Below, one piece after another: positions 9,179-18,153 of a stretch of 52,459 nt of DNA. Where the stretch lies: contig NZ_RCVR01000032.1 in assembly GCF_016107305.1 (NCBI RefSeq), positions 1 through 52,459 on the forward strand, given 5' to 3'. The DNA comes from Roseomonas sp. KE2513 (GTDB lineage: Bacteria; Pseudomonadota; Alphaproteobacteria; Acetobacterales; Acetobacteraceae). The notes beneath the pieces are model-generated. The model was not told the DNA's origin, ran no database searches, and worked only from the letters and a program-made list of their open reading frames with translations. Made by a program: the position numbers and the translations under genes. Each line of letters starts with the position of its first letter. The first letter of the stretch is position 1.

Positions 9179-10125
9179 TAAGCGGCAGCGTGCAGCAGGG
9201 TGACCGTGCGCTGGAGATTGTAGGCAATGGCGGTGAGACGGGCTTGCAGTCCGGCTTTAGCCAGACCGAGCCACCGCATCCGCCGCAGGCCATAGGAGCG
9301 CTTGCAGGTGCCAAACACCTTTTGAATCCGACGGCGTATGCGCCGGACCTGCGCGTTGTGCGTCTTCAGCTGTGCGAGCGCCGCGGCCCCGTCCCAGGTA
9401 CCCGTCTGCACGACCTGCGGCATGCCGCCACGCGCAAGGATTGCTTTCCAAGGCTTGTCACCGTTGAAGGCGCTATCGGCATAGACGTTTCCTGCCTCGG
9501 GCGGCAGCACAGCTTCCAGCTCGGCGGCGTCATGGATGTTGGCCGTGGTCACCGCCAGGCCGCGGATCAGGGCCGCCCCTTCATCGGTCGCCACATGCGC
9601 CTTGCAGCCGTGCACGGGCTTGCGGCGGCGATGCCCGGCCCAGCGGTTCGACGTATACGTCAAACCATCGTCCTTCTGGATGCGGGCCGAGGGGATCAGC
9701 GTCACGTCCACCAGCGTGCCGGTGCGCACCATCAAGCCCTTGGCTTCGAGTTGGCGGGTCACCGCCTCGAACAGCCCGCGGTCGAGGCTGCGCCACACCA
9801 ACTCCCGCCGGAACCGGACGAAGGCGGTGCGCTCGGGCGTCGGCTCGTAGGCAGCGAAGCCGCAGAACCGGCGGAAGCTGGTCCGGTCGTCCAGCGCCTC
9901 GGCCAGCTTCACGTCCGACAGGTCATACCAGGTGGCCAGCAACAAGCCACGGAAGAGAGCCAGTGGGGGCCAGCCACGTTCGCCCTTTGCCGCAGCCGAG
10001 ATATCAGCCGAGTGACGATCTATCTCAGTCCAGTCCAGCAATACGGCGAGTTCCAACAGCGGCAGTGCCGCTCACGGTTCCGCCCGTGCGATGAGATCTT
10101 CCTGACCGATCCGCCGCCGCGACAT
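9178..10125 (-). pseudogene. IS5-family transposase with early nonsense codon
   Basis: The ATG at 10125 opens MSRRRIGQEDLIARAEP, then an in-frame TGA at codon 18 (10072-10074); the same frame resumes as AALPLLELAVLLDWTEIDRH and stays open to a TAG at 9178-9180. The rest is a full IS5-type transposase (SRAKGERGWPPLALF-like region, RTGTLVDVTLIPSARI, YADSAFNGDKPW, and a C-terminal RRRIQKVFGTCKR). Reinitiation at the TTG at 10056 is possible. The ISAzo13-type element abuts the stop codon, so this copy has both a broken start and a split downstream end. Outer IS5 ends are not located; the right one is probably near 10140-10150. Confidence 0.8.
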
Positions 10126-10203
10126 GTTGACCTCCCTCGTCTACACAGGCAGTGAATGGGCCTATGTCGCGCCGGGTCCACACACATCCGCGCACAGGTC
10201 TCC

Positions 10204-11160
10204 TTAACCGGGTAGTCGGGACGGAGAGCCGAGGGCACATCGCGCACGGAGCGGTGGAGAGGGCGGTCGAGCGCCAGTGCGAGGCCGAGCAGGAGCGGCT
10301 GCGAAACGGTCCAGCGGCAGTCGGAGGTAAGCATGGCCGTCCGCTTCTGGCTCAGGCAGGCGACCACCGCGCAGGTTGACCTGCAGGGCGAGCAGCATCA
10401 GATCGGGCAAGGGCAAGGATTGGTCGCGCGCCTGCCGCATGGCTATGAAGCTTGCCGCGTCTGGGTTGCCGCGCAGATGAATATTAGTGGCGCGCTGCTG
10501 CACGATGGAGGTTTCCCATGCTGCCGCTCGGCCCTCTGGAGGGTAGTCATGTCCGGTGAACAGGCGCGTGCCTTCCGGAAGGGAAAGGAGGCCCTGAATG
10601 CTTTCATAAAGCGCGCGGGCGTCGGCGCCCGGGAAGTCTGCCCGCGCCGTGCCGATATCAGGCATGAACAGCGTGTCGTGAATGAAGGCGGTGTCTCCGA
10701 TCAGATAGGTGACCGAGGCAGCGGTATGGCCGGGGCTAGCGATCGCCTCGATCGACAGACTGCCGAGCTCCAGCCGGTCACCGGGGATCAGCAGTCGGTC
10801 CCACCACGCCGTCGAGCGCAGCTCGGGCAGGTTGTAGAGTTTGGTCCAGATTTCCTGCACCATGGTGACGGTCGCGCCCGTCGCCGTCCGCGCGCCAAGG
10901 CGCTCGCCTAGATAGGCCACCGCCGAGAAGTGGTCGGCGTGGGGGTGGGTGTCGATCACCCACTCTGCCCTCAGCCCCTCGGTCTGCAAGTGGAGCGCCA
11001 TGGTGTCGGCAAACTGCGTGTCCACTTGCCCCGAGCGTCGGTCGAAGCCGAGCACCGGATCGATAATGGCGCAGCGCCCTGTGCCCGGGTCCGAGGCGAC
11101 GTAGGCCAAGCTGCCTGTCGGCGGGTGGTGGAAGGCCCGGACGATTGGGTGGTCCTGCAT
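10204..11160 (-). CDS. MBL-fold hydrolase, persulfide dioxygenase (ETHE1/Blh-like)
   Basis: Metallo-beta-lactamase-fold protein of 318 aa. Seen: the THPHADH metal motif (about residue 72), SPGHTAASV and HDTLFMPDIGTARADFPG, characteristic of the ETHE1/Blh group, and FTGHDYPP near the C-terminal third. Family members oxidise glutathione persulfide to sulfite with Fe(II). The expected end is near HAYLRLPLDRF; the following 32 residues, rich in Pro/Arg, look like read-through beyond a lost stop, possibly linked to the IS5 next door. The start overlaps the peroxiredoxin stop (ATGA), so the two genes form an operon against peroxide/sulfur stress. Confidence 0.85.
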   Translation of the reverse strand: MQDHPIVRAFHHPPTGSLAYVASDPGTGRCAIIDPVLGFDRRSGQVDTQFADTMALHLQTEGLRAEWVIDTHPHADHFSAVAYLGERLGARTATGATVTMVQEIWTKLYNLPELRSTAWWDRLLIPGDRLELGSLSIEAIASPGHTAASVTYLIGDTAFIHDTLFMPDIGTARADFPGADARALYESIQGLLSLPEGTRLFTGHDYPPEGRAAAWETSIVQQRATNIHLRGNPDAASFIAMRQARDQSLPLPDLMLLALQVNLRGGRLPEPEADGHAYLRLPLDRFAAAPARPRTGARPPSPPLRARCALGSPSRLPG

Positions 11161-11819
11161 CAGCAGCCACTGTCATCCTTCTCCGACCGGATTCCCGGCT
11201 GGGGCACGACGCGGAGGTAGGGCTTCACCGTCGTCCATCCGCCCGGGAACTTCTCCCGCGCCTGCTCGTCCGTGATGGAGGGGACGATAATGACGTCCTC
11301 GCCCGCTTGCCAGTCGGCGGGCGTTGCAACGCTGTGCATGGCAGTCAGCTGTAGGGAGTCGATCACCCGCAGCAGCTCCGCGAAGTTGCGGCCGGTGCTG
11401 GCCGGATAGGTTAGGCTAAGCTTCAGTTTTTTGTCCGGCCCGATTACGTAGACTGAGCGGACCGTAAAGGTGTTGCTCGCCTGAGGATGGATCATCCCGT
11501 AGAGCTTGGAAATCGAGCGATCGGCGTCGGCGATGAGCGGGAAGTTCAGCGCCTGTCCTTGGGTTTCGGCGATGTCACTGGCCCAGGCGTGGTGATCCTC
11601 GATCGGATCGACTGAGAGGCCAATCACCTTGACATTGCGGCGGTCAAACTCCGGCTTAAGCCGGGCGACAGTGCCGAGTTCGGTCGTGCAGACCGGAGTG
11701 AAATCTTTTGGATGGCTGAACAGGACGGCCCAGGAGGTGCCCATCCAGTCGTGAAAGCGGAGCGACCCCTGGGTAGTTTGAGCCTCGAAGTCCGGTGCCG
11801 TGTCGCCGAGCTGAAGCAT
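11160..11819 (-). CDS. 1-Cys peroxiredoxin (Prx6 type)
   Basis: 219-aa thiol peroxidase starting at the ATG at 11819 (MLQLGDTAPDFEAQ), preferred over an upstream in-frame ATG because the family begins with this motif. The active-site segment HPKDFTPVCTTELG contains the peroxidatic Cys, and the long C-terminal domain (WQAGEDVIIVPSITDEQA) is typical of the Prx6 class. It reduces peroxides in the cytoplasm. It is translationally coupled to the downstream persulfide-dioxygenase-like gene. Confidence 0.93.
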   Translation of the reverse strand: MLQLGDTAPDFEAQTTQGSLRFHDWMGTSWAVLFSHPKDFTPVCTTELGTVARLKPEFDRRNVKVIGLSVDPIEDHHAWASDIAETQGQALNFPLIADADRSISKLYGMIHPQASNTFTVRSVYVIGPDKKLKLSLTYPASTGRNFAELLRVIDSLQLTAMHSVATPADWQAGEDVIIVPSITDEQAREKFPGGWTTVKPYLRVVPQPGIRSEKDDSGC

Positions 11820-12293
11820 GTCGGTCCTTTCTGTTCGATCCAGCAACCCTACTGCTACTGGGCATCCCTACATCAAATGCTGTGTTGGAGACGCCGATTA
11901 AACCCGCTTTCAGCCGAAGGAGGCTTCAGAAAAGAAAGTAAACAGCCCGGACACACAATGTCTTTCAACGACCGGAATCCGGTGCGAACTCATAATGGCT
12001 GTCGTGCAGGCGTAAGCAATTCTCGCAGGGCGTTACGAGAGTTGGTTCACAATCTCGGTCGGCATCGAAGCTCCTACAGCCTTCAAGTGGACGTTGTAGC
12101 TGCCCGGAGTGAATGGCCCAGGGCGGCAGGGGTGCCAAAAAAATTTGCGGGCCATGGAGCGTTTGAGACAGCGGACGATATCGGACTTGCTCTCGTGCGA
12201 CAGCCTTACTCTCCATCCTAGCGGCAGCGTCGTCTGACAGTCTCCGGCGGCGTGTTACGACGGCTCAGGCGAGAAGCGACAGACGCCTTGAGA
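11820..12293. other. Gene-free region upstream of the peroxiredoxin operon
   Basis: No coding region, RNA gene or strong dyad is supported here. It should contain the promoter of the minus-strand peroxiredoxin operon at its left end. Short open frames on both strands show no recognisable protein. Confidence 0.5.
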
Positions 12294-13679
12294 GGTAGCG
12301 TCCGTCAATGTGGTGGAAATTGCATTTGGGCTTGAGGGGAACACGGCTCAGGCGGCTTTGGGTGGGAGCTGCAGGGTTTCGTTGGTGGGCGCCGGGTTGA
12401 GCATCTCGCCCATGGCCTCGACGCCCATGTAGCGGTGCTGCAGTTGCCACTCGTCGTTGGCCTCGAGCAGCACAGCGCCGATCAGGCGGATGATGGACGC
12501 CTCAGAGGGAAAGATGCCGACGACGTCGGCGCGGCGTTTCACCTCCTTGTTGAGGCGTTCCAGCGGGTTCGTCGAGTGCAGCTTGGTCCGGTGCGGCGCC
12601 GGGAACGCCATGTAGGCGAGCACGTCATGCTCGCTGTCGTCCATCAGCTTGCCGAGCTTGGGCCATCGGGTCCGGAACTGATCGGCGACATGGCGCCAGG
12701 TCTGCCGCGCGGCCTCCTGGTCAGACTGCAGGAACGCCTGGCGCAGCGCGGCCGAGGCCATGGACTGCTGCGCCTTGCCGACATGGGCCAGGGCGTTCCT
12801 CATCCAGTGGACGCGGCACCGCTGCCAGGTCGCGCAGAGGACGCGGGCGATCGCCGCCTTCAGCCCCTCATGGGCATCGGAGACCACCAGCTTCACGCCT
12901 TTTAGGCCGCGCTTCACCAGGCTCTTGAGGAAAGTGGCCCAGAAGGTCTCGGCTTCCGACGGGCCGATGTGCAGGCCGACGATCTCGCGCCGCCCCTCGG
13001 CATCGCAGGCCACGGCGATTATCGCCGCGACCGAGACGATGCGGCCGCCCTCGCGCTGGCGGAGATAGGTGGCGTCCAGCCAGAGATAGGGCCACTCACC
13101 CGACAGTGGTCGGTCAAGGAAGGCCGTGACCCGCTCGTCGATGTCGCGGCACAGCTCGGAGACGGTCGACCTCGAGATGCCCGACAGCCCCATGGCCTGC
13201 ACCAGCTTGTCGACCCGTCGCGTGGAGACGCCACCGATCCAGGCTTCCTGGATCACCGCCACCAACGCCTTCTCGCTGGTCTTCCTGGGCTCCAGGAAGG
13301 GTGGGAAGTAGCTGCCTTGCCGGAGCTTGGGGATCCGCAGCTGCAGCGACCCCAGCCGGGTGTCCAGCGTGCGGTCGCGAAAGCCGTTGCGGTAGTTCAG
13401 CCGCTCGCCGGTGCGCTCGTGCCGGGCGGCGCCAATCTGCCCCTCCACGTCCGCCTCCATCAGCATCTGCAGCACCGCCTCGGCGACGCTGCGTAGGAAG
13501 TCACCATCTCCTGCTTTCGCCAGCAGGTCAGCCAGTGGCAGTCTGTCCTCGGTCATCGGGTCCTCGGCCGGTCAGGGGTGGGAGCCTCGCAACTCCACCC
13601 TAGCCGCCAGGTCCGATGGCCACCCAAGCCCTACACTCCGGACCACGCCGGATTTTCCACCACCTCCGTGGACGCTACC
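12294..13679 (-). mobile_element. IS256-family insertion sequence with 8-bp target duplication
   Basis: 1386 bp, ending in imperfect inverted repeats that start GGTAGCGTCC and carry a shared GTGGTGGAAA block some 9 bases further in. The 8-bp direct repeat CCTTGAGA lies immediately outside both ends (12286-12293 and 13680-13687), the size expected for IS256 elements, so this is a single recent transposition into otherwise continuous DNA. Confidence 0.92.
12348..13556 (-). CDS. IS256-family (Mutator-type) transposase
   Basis: Intact 402-aa transposase. The DDE residues are visible in YLWLDATYLR, VVSDAHEGLKAA and STNPLERLNKEVKRR; the N-terminal part includes ERLNYRNGFRDR and LRIPKLRQGSYFP, typical of the family. 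It reads through without interruption and fills almost the whole element. Confidence 0.95.
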   Translation of the reverse strand: MTEDRLPLADLLAKAGDGDFLRSVAEAVLQMLMEADVEGQIGAARHERTGERLNYRNGFRDRTLDTRLGSLQLRIPKLRQGSYFPPFLEPRKTSEKALVAVIQEAWIGGVSTRRVDKLVQAMGLSGISRSTVSELCRDIDERVTAFLDRPLSGEWPYLWLDATYLRQREGGRIVSVAAIIAVACDAEGRREIVGLHIGPSEAETFWATFLKSLVKRGLKGVKLVVSDAHEGLKAAIARVLCATWQRCRVHWMRNALAHVGKAQQSMASAALRQAFLQSDQEAARQTWRHVADQFRTRWPKLGKLMDDSEHDVLAYMAFPAPHRTKLHSTNPLERLNKEVKRRADVVGIFPSEASIIRLIGAVLLEANDEWQLQHRYMGVEAMGEMLNPAPTNETLQLPPKAA

Positions 13680-13687
13680 CCTTGAGA

Positions 13688-14044
13688 AGCGAAGCGATTT
13701 GCTCGACCGTCTAAGGCGTGTAGAAGGCGGCCGAATTTCAGGCCACTTACCCGCCCCGCGGCGAGCTCCCCAGCCCCCATGGTTTCAAACTTGGATCTGC
13801 CGTAAGGGCTTGAGCAGATTATCTCCTGGTAGGTTCGCTGCATCCGCCAGGGGCAGGTGAAGTGACCTAGTTTTACTCCGCGCCGTGACCTGAAATGGGA
13901 CCGCCCTACAGAGAGGCAGAGAGGTCGCCACTCGGGAAGAGCAAACGCCACAGCGCGCCTATGCCATGGCAAGCAGAGGCACCGCAGGGAATCCCTGCCG
14001 TGCCTCTACTCTGGCGTGAACAATTAACCTCGCGCGGGGGCCGC
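13688..14044. other. Non-coding stretch between IS256 and porin gene
   Basis: No gene is supported. Its main content is the hairpin at 13975-14007 beyond the end of the minus-strand porin gene. The rest has no recognisable protein in any frame. Confidence 0.45.
13975..14007. terminator. Strong hairpin downstream of the phosphate-type porin
   Basis: AGAGGCACCGCAGGGA pairs with TCCCTGCCGTGCCTCT around a short centre, with a single mismatch. It sits about 40 bp past the porin stop (14045, minus strand), a normal terminator position, though no long T-run follows. Confidence 0.55.
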
Positions 14045-15349
14045 CTAAAGATTGAAGATAAAGGCGAGCGCGATGCTCTGGAAGTCTCGGTCACGTCCAG
14101 GGATGTCGATGGTGCCGTTCTGGTACTGGAGGGTCAGCTTCGTCTGCGTCGTGGGATACCAGTTCAGCGCCGTGCTCCATATTCCCTGGCGGCCGCCGCG
14201 TACCCGCTCGTCGTTCAAGTTCACCGCGCTATAGCCGGCGGCAAGCTCCAGGGCGCCCCAGTCATTTTGGAAGTCCACGTCCTTGCCCGTACCGCGGCGC
14301 CAAGTGGCGCTGTTGGCATTGTGGCGTCGCGGCTCGCCGAGCAGCGGGTAGGCCACGTTGATGTACCAGCCATCGAAGTTGAGGTCCGGGCCCGTCTTGG
14401 TGGCAATCTCAATGTTTTGGTACTCGGCCGCAAAGTGCAGCTTCCCGATCATGCCGGAGAGCTCGGGCCCGATCGCCCAGGAGCTGTTGGCCGGGATGCT
14501 TCGGGTATCGGCGTAGCGGAATGAATTGAGCCGCAGCTCCGGGTAGTCGCGCAGCCGCTGGGCCTCGCTGCTGTTAGACCCGGGATGCGACTGGTAGGCC
14601 CCGTTGACGCCCAGCTGTACCTTCACAGTACCGTCGAGCGCCAGGCCTGCGGCGCGGCCCACAACGCCGCCCTGGTCACTGTCGTGCAGGGTCGAGGCGA
14701 CACCCTGCGTCAGGAAGGCGGAGGTGTACCAGCGGCTTCCGCGGAACTCGGCGCCAGCGGCGATTCGGGTGTCGCCCGAGGCAATGCTGGTCGCTAACGC
14801 CGTGATGCTGGGACGCTCGATGAAGATCAGCTCGGACGAGCTGGTAGCGTAGGCGAGCGTATGCGGAAGCGTCCAGGCGCCGGCCTGGATATTGACGCCC
14901 TGGATCCCCGTGTAGGCGACGGATAATTCGAATAGTCGCCCTCCGCGGGGGGGCTCCTGCGGCGTAGAGGGGGCGAGTTCCCAGGTAAAGTTGTAGGCGA
15001 TGTCACGAGCAACGGTGCCCCGCAGGCCCAGCCGCCCACGCCGGACGTTGGTGCCGCTGGAGAAGCGGTCGGTCAAGCCTGCGGGCTGGTCGAAGTAGGA
15101 CCCCGCGTGCAGATCGATGCGGGCCACTGGCTGCACTGTGAAGTTGCCGTCCGCGAGCGTGACTATGGGCCGGATGCCGGACCACCTGACGCCGTCATGG
15201 GCCAAGGTCGGATTGCTGGTCGCGGAACGGGTGCCGGTCGTCACCTGATCACCAGATGGGGCCTGTCCCTGGGCCAATGAGGCACCGCTGGGCGACAATG
15301 CCCCGAAACATGTCAGGGTAGCAACGAAAGCAAAACGATACAGATCCAC
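14045..15349 (-). CDS. OprP/OprO-family (phosphate-selective) porin
   Basis: 434-aa outer-membrane barrel with signal peptide (MDLYRFAFVATLTCFGALSPSGASLAQ). The beginning of the mature protein (NFTVQPVARIDLHAGSYFDQ), RRGRLGLRGTVARDIAYNF and the very C-terminus (FQSIALAFIFNL) match the OprP/OprO group. Some relatives pass phosphate or arsenate, but substrate cannot be read from the sequence. The AT-rich upstream region (15360-15540) probably carries its promoter. It stands alone on this strand, ending at a hairpin. Confidence 0.85.
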   Translation of the reverse strand: MDLYRFAFVATLTCFGALSPSGASLAQGQAPSGDQVTTGTRSATSNPTLAHDGVRWSGIRPIVTLADGNFTVQPVARIDLHAGSYFDQPAGLTDRFSSGTNVRRGRLGLRGTVARDIAYNFTWELAPSTPQEPPRGGRLFELSVAYTGIQGVNIQAGAWTLPHTLAYATSSSELIFIERPSITALATSIASGDTRIAAGAEFRGSRWYTSAFLTQGVASTLHDSDQGGVVGRAAGLALDGTVKVQLGVNGAYQSHPGSNSSEAQRLRDYPELRLNSFRYADTRSIPANSSWAIGPELSGMIGKLHFAAEYQNIEIATKTGPDLNFDGWYINVAYPLLGEPRRHNANSATWRRGTGKDVDFQNDWGALELAAGYSAVNLNDERVRGGRQGIWSTALNWYPTTQTKLTLQYQNGTIDIPGRDRDFQSIALAFIFNL

Positions 15350-15579
15350 GGCAACACCTCCGGAGTTTACGGAGGCAGATACTGCGTCGGTATGAAAAAC
15401 CCACTGTACGAAGATTTCTTATTTATTAAATATAATCTACCACAACTACGTTCAGAAACATTGTAAATATTCTTTGCCATTTTATTTCTGAATGTAAGTT
15501 GGAAAGAACGCATTGTTTCGTGAACGGGTAACAGCCGTTGAATTGCTGTCAGGTGTAACCTAGGGGCCGCGAAATCCAT
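15350..15579. other. AT-rich upstream region of the porin gene
   Basis: A stretch with runs such as TTATTTATTAAATATAATC (about 15420) is much richer in A/T than the surroundings. It lies directly upstream of the minus-strand porin and probably contains its promoter. No gene is supported. Confidence 0.45.
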
Positions 15580-15605
15580 GGCATGGCGCTATCCTGCGCC
15601 GTGCC
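15580..15605. terminator. Hairpin after the interrupted reductase copy
   Basis: GGCATGGCGC…GCGCCGTGCC with a 6-base loop, 15 bp past the stop of the minus-strand reductase-like gene. The equivalent, better paired hairpin lies at 26386-26411 beside the second gene copy. Confidence 0.55.
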
Positions 15606-16519
15606 ATCGACATGAACGTGTCAGCTTGCTCGCGTCTGGCCGTCACGCGCGCGAAGGTCATTGTGCAACGTCGTGGCCGCGATCGCCGCATGGCCCATCG
15701 CGACGCTGATCTGGTCCAGCGCATAGACGATGTCGCCGGCCGCATAGATGCTCTCGTGGCTCGTGCGCTGCTTCTGGTCGACCGCAATACAGCACCCGTC
15801 GCCCATCTGAAGGCCAAGCGCCTGCGCCAGCGCGTCATTCGAGTCCGAGCCGAGAGCGGGGTACACCGTGTCAAAGCTCAGTCTTGTGCCATCTTGCAGG
15901 CGCGCTGTTACGCGGTTCTCGCCGAAGTCGAGTCCTTCGAATGAACGCTCCTCGATCCTAATACCGGCGGTGCCCAGAAGGGTGCGGTCGTCCTCGTCGA
16001 TCTCGACCCTCCCTGCGGCGAGCAGGGTAATGTCGTCCGAGTAAGTGCGGAGGAACATCGCCTCCATGACGCCGCGTACGTCACCGCCGATCACGCCGAT
16101 GGCCTGCCCGGTTGCCTCGAAGCCGTCACAGACCGGACAGTAGCGCAGCAGCCCGCGGTCGAGTGCTGCACGGTGCGTCGCCAAGTTGATGTTCGGCCGC
16201 CGGTTCTTGGTGCCGGTGGCCAGGAGGAGGGTGCGCGCTTCCAGTGCCAGCCCCTCGCCACGCGCGAGGAAGCAATCCTGACCCGCCTCGATCGCATCGA
16301 CGCGCCCGTTTAGCAGGCGTGCGCCGTACCGCTTGGCCTGGACACGCATGCGACCCAGCAGATCCGTGCCGCCGATCCCGTCTGGGAAGCCCGCATGATT
16401 GTGGGAGATTGGGATCCAAAGTGCCCGGCTGTTACCATCGTCGACCACCGCGACCCGGCGATGGTAGCGCGAGAGATAGATCGCGGCTGTCAATCCGGCC
16501 GGCCCGCCGCCAATGATTA

Positions 16520-17369
16520 GGGCCTGTCCTCAGATGAGCCAGACATAGGCTGCGGCGAGGTGGATGGCGCCGAGGAAGTTGCGAGCGGTCTTGTCGTAGC
16601 GGGTGGCGATGGCACGGAATTGCTTGAGCTTGGCGAAGAAATTCTCGATCAGGTGACGTGCTTTGTAGAGATGCCGGTCGTAGTCGCGCTTGTGCTTCCG
16701 GTTCGCTTTGGGTGGGATGATGGCCGCCTTGCCTGCCGCAGCCAGTGGTTCCAACACGCGGACGTCGGCATCGAAGGCCCGGTCGGCGATCAGCGCGTCA
16801 GCCGCCATGTCGGGCAGCAGTGCGTCAGCACCGGCGAGATCATGGGCTTGGCCCCCCGTCAGAGCAAAGCCGACCGGATTGCCGAGCGCATCCACCAGAG
16901 CGTGGATCTTGGTGCTCAGGCCACCCTTGCTGCGCCCAATCGCCTGCTCGTGCTCCCTTTTTTGTGGGCTCCAGCGGCGTGCTGGTGAGCGCGCACGACC
17001 GTGCTGTCCAGCATCGCATATTCCGTGTCCGCATCCACCGCGAAATGCCGGAGCAGGCGCTCCCACACGCCACCCTTGGCCCAGCGGCTGAAGCGCGTAT
17101 GCACCACCTTCCATGAGCCGAACCGGTCCGGCAGGTCGCGCCAGGGAATACCTGCGCGGTAGCGATAGAGTACCGCTTCAACGAACAGGCGGTTATCCCG
17201 CGCCGTCATGCCGACATGCCCAGCTCGACCGGGCAGCAGCTCCTCGATCCGCACCCACTGATCGTCACGCAACGCGTATCGCCGCATTCGCTGGCTGCTC
17301 CATAACTTGCCGACACCCTATGAATCACTCCAGCGCCATCCTGGGAATCCCCCATCTGGGGACAGGCCC
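16520..17369 (-). mobile_element. IS5-family, IS427-like insertion sequence
   Basis: 850 bp with near-perfect terminal inverted repeats (GGGCCTGTCCTCAGATG on the left, GGGCCTGTCCCCAGATG on the right read inward). The dinucleotide TA flanks both ends (16518-16519 and 17370-17371). Removing the element and one TA restores a continuous reductase gene identical in layout to the copy at 27.3 kb. Confidence 0.92.
16530..17287 (-). CDS. IS427-like transposase made by -1 ribosomal frameshifting
   Basis: Two overlapping frames encode one transposase. The first starts at 17287 (MRRYALRDDQWVRIEELLPG) and includes the first DDE motif (MLDSTVVRAHQHAAG); the second supplies GGLSTKIHALVDALGNP, DALIADRAFDAD and RHLIENFFAKLKQFRAIATR. 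They meet at a run of six A followed by GGG on the coding strand (A-run at 16958-16963), a classical slippery site placed just after AHQHAAGAH. This arrangement is normal for the group, so it is not counted as damage. Confidence 0.88.
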
Positions 17370-17553
17370 TAGGCAGTCGAGCCGCTCAACAAACTGTTCC
17401 GCCTCATTGAGCAAGTCGGTCTCCGGGGTTGGGTGGTTCACGGATTCGCGGTCGGCGAACAGCAAAAGAGCAGGAGCGTGTGCTCCTGCTTTAATCATCG
17501 GGATCAGATTTGGTGCGTGGTGGGGCTTGTGAACAGTTGGTGGCCGACAAAAC

Positions 17554-17730
17554 TTACCCTGTCCGTCTGACATACAATGTAAAGGGCAGGACGCCCACAA
17601 CCGACAGGATCGGCCCGACAAAGTTTGCGGCGAGACTGTCCGGAAAGAGGCGCTTCAGGGCGAGCACCGCATCGGTCGCGATCAGGGCGATGGACGTGAG
17701 GGCACCGATGACGAACAAACCCTTGGTCAC
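17554..17730 (-). CDS. 58-aa membrane protein, paralogue 1
   Basis: Starts at a GTG (17730) and encodes 58 residues beginning MTKGLFVIGALTSIALIATD and continuing to VRRTG. Two hydrophobic segments (residues 4-17 and about 36-51) flank the charged LKRLFPDSL. It is the same length as the paralogue at 19530-19706, differs at about a dozen residues and has no frame damage, so it seems to be under selection. Upstream is a decayed ZIP gene end, downstream the reductase-like gene. I know no named family. Confidence 0.65.
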   Translation of the reverse strand: MTKGLFVIGALTSIALIATDAVLALKRLFPDSLAANFVGPILSVVGVLPFTLYVRRTG

Positions 17731-17790
17731 GGCGAGTACTCTGTGACGAGACGGTTCATTGCCAGATGAGAGAATGACCGATCACGGCCG

Positions 17791-17899
17791 TCATAGTGCT
17801 TCCTCCAGCATGAGCCGTGCGAGGAAGCCCACGAAGAAGGCGGCGGTGACCGCCGGAGTTTCTGGCTGCTCGTGTGCCTCCACAAGCAGTTCCTCAGTC
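17791..17899 (-). pseudogene. 3' end of a ZIP metal transporter gene (duplicate)
   Basis: Encodes EELLVEAHEQPETPAVTAAF and the following residues to the stop, nearly identical to the end of the ZIP gene at 19767-20456. Homology breaks at about 17899, where it joins a fragment of the PepSY gene. It is a truncated duplicate with no start. Confidence 0.8.
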
Positions 17900-18105
17900 T
17901 CGACTCAAGCTCACCGACATGCAGAACGCGCGCACGACGCTCCGGCAAGCAATCGTCATTGCTGAACAGAGGGTGGGTGGGCGAGCCGCCGAGGCGGAAG
18001 TCGAGCCCGACGGCAATGCGGTAAGCTAAAGAGTTACGGTCACAAACAATGACCGTCTGCATGTGATTAAGGTGAGTTCCGATGGTCAGGTCACATCCTT
18101 AAGGT
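17900..18105 (+). pseudogene. 3' half of the PepSY gene (duplicate) with in-frame stop
   Basis: Corresponds to the last ~70 codons of the PepSY gene at 6923-7540 (LTDMQNARTTLRQAIVIAEQ… and DGQVTSLR). TAC in the intact gene (VSYRV) is TAA here (about 18026-18028), and the N-terminal half is missing, replaced by the ZIP fragment. The Nramp-related gene follows convergently, as in the ancestral order. Confidence 0.85.
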
Positions 18106-18153
18106 GATCCAGCTGAACATATAACTTACTGAATCTCTCGTAGCGGAACATCC

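Larger units (their letters stand above)
15621..17441 (-). pseudogene. Thioredoxin-reductase-like FAD oxidoreductase, copy 1, split by an IS
   Basis: The N-terminal piece begins at a GTG at 17441 (VNHPTPETDLLNEAEQFVER…LDCL) and the C-terminal piece runs from about 16517 to the stop at 15621. The IS427-like element separates them inside the FAD-binding IVGGGPAGL motif. Without the insertion the gene would closely match the intact copy at 26427-27395, including the CPVCDG redox motif and the C-terminal [20 protein letters not shown] segment. No function is expected from the pieces unless the element excises. Confidence 0.88.
15580..17556. repeat. Segmental duplication A (partner 26386-27550)
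   Basis: The hairpin, reductase gene, upstream spacer and end of the 58-aa gene match 26386-27550 at roughly 85 % by eye, apart from the 850-bp insertion element. The match includes intergenic DNA, so this is duplicated DNA rather than two separately acquired genes. Confidence 0.8.
17554..17899. repeat. Segmental duplication B (partner 19530-19876)
   Basis: The 58-aa gene, the 60-bp spacer and the last 36 codons of the ZIP gene are repeated in the same order and orientation. The left copy joins a PepSY fragment at 17899; the right copy continues into the full ZIP gene. Confidence 0.85.

Noticed and set aside
12435-13496. Plus-strand open frames over the IS256-type transposase
   Set aside because: Antisense shadows; no domain content, and the minus-strand transposase is complete.
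16530-17287. Frameshift in the IS427-like transposase as gene damage
   Set aside because: The junction has an A6G slippery site at the place where this group normally uses -1 frameshifting.
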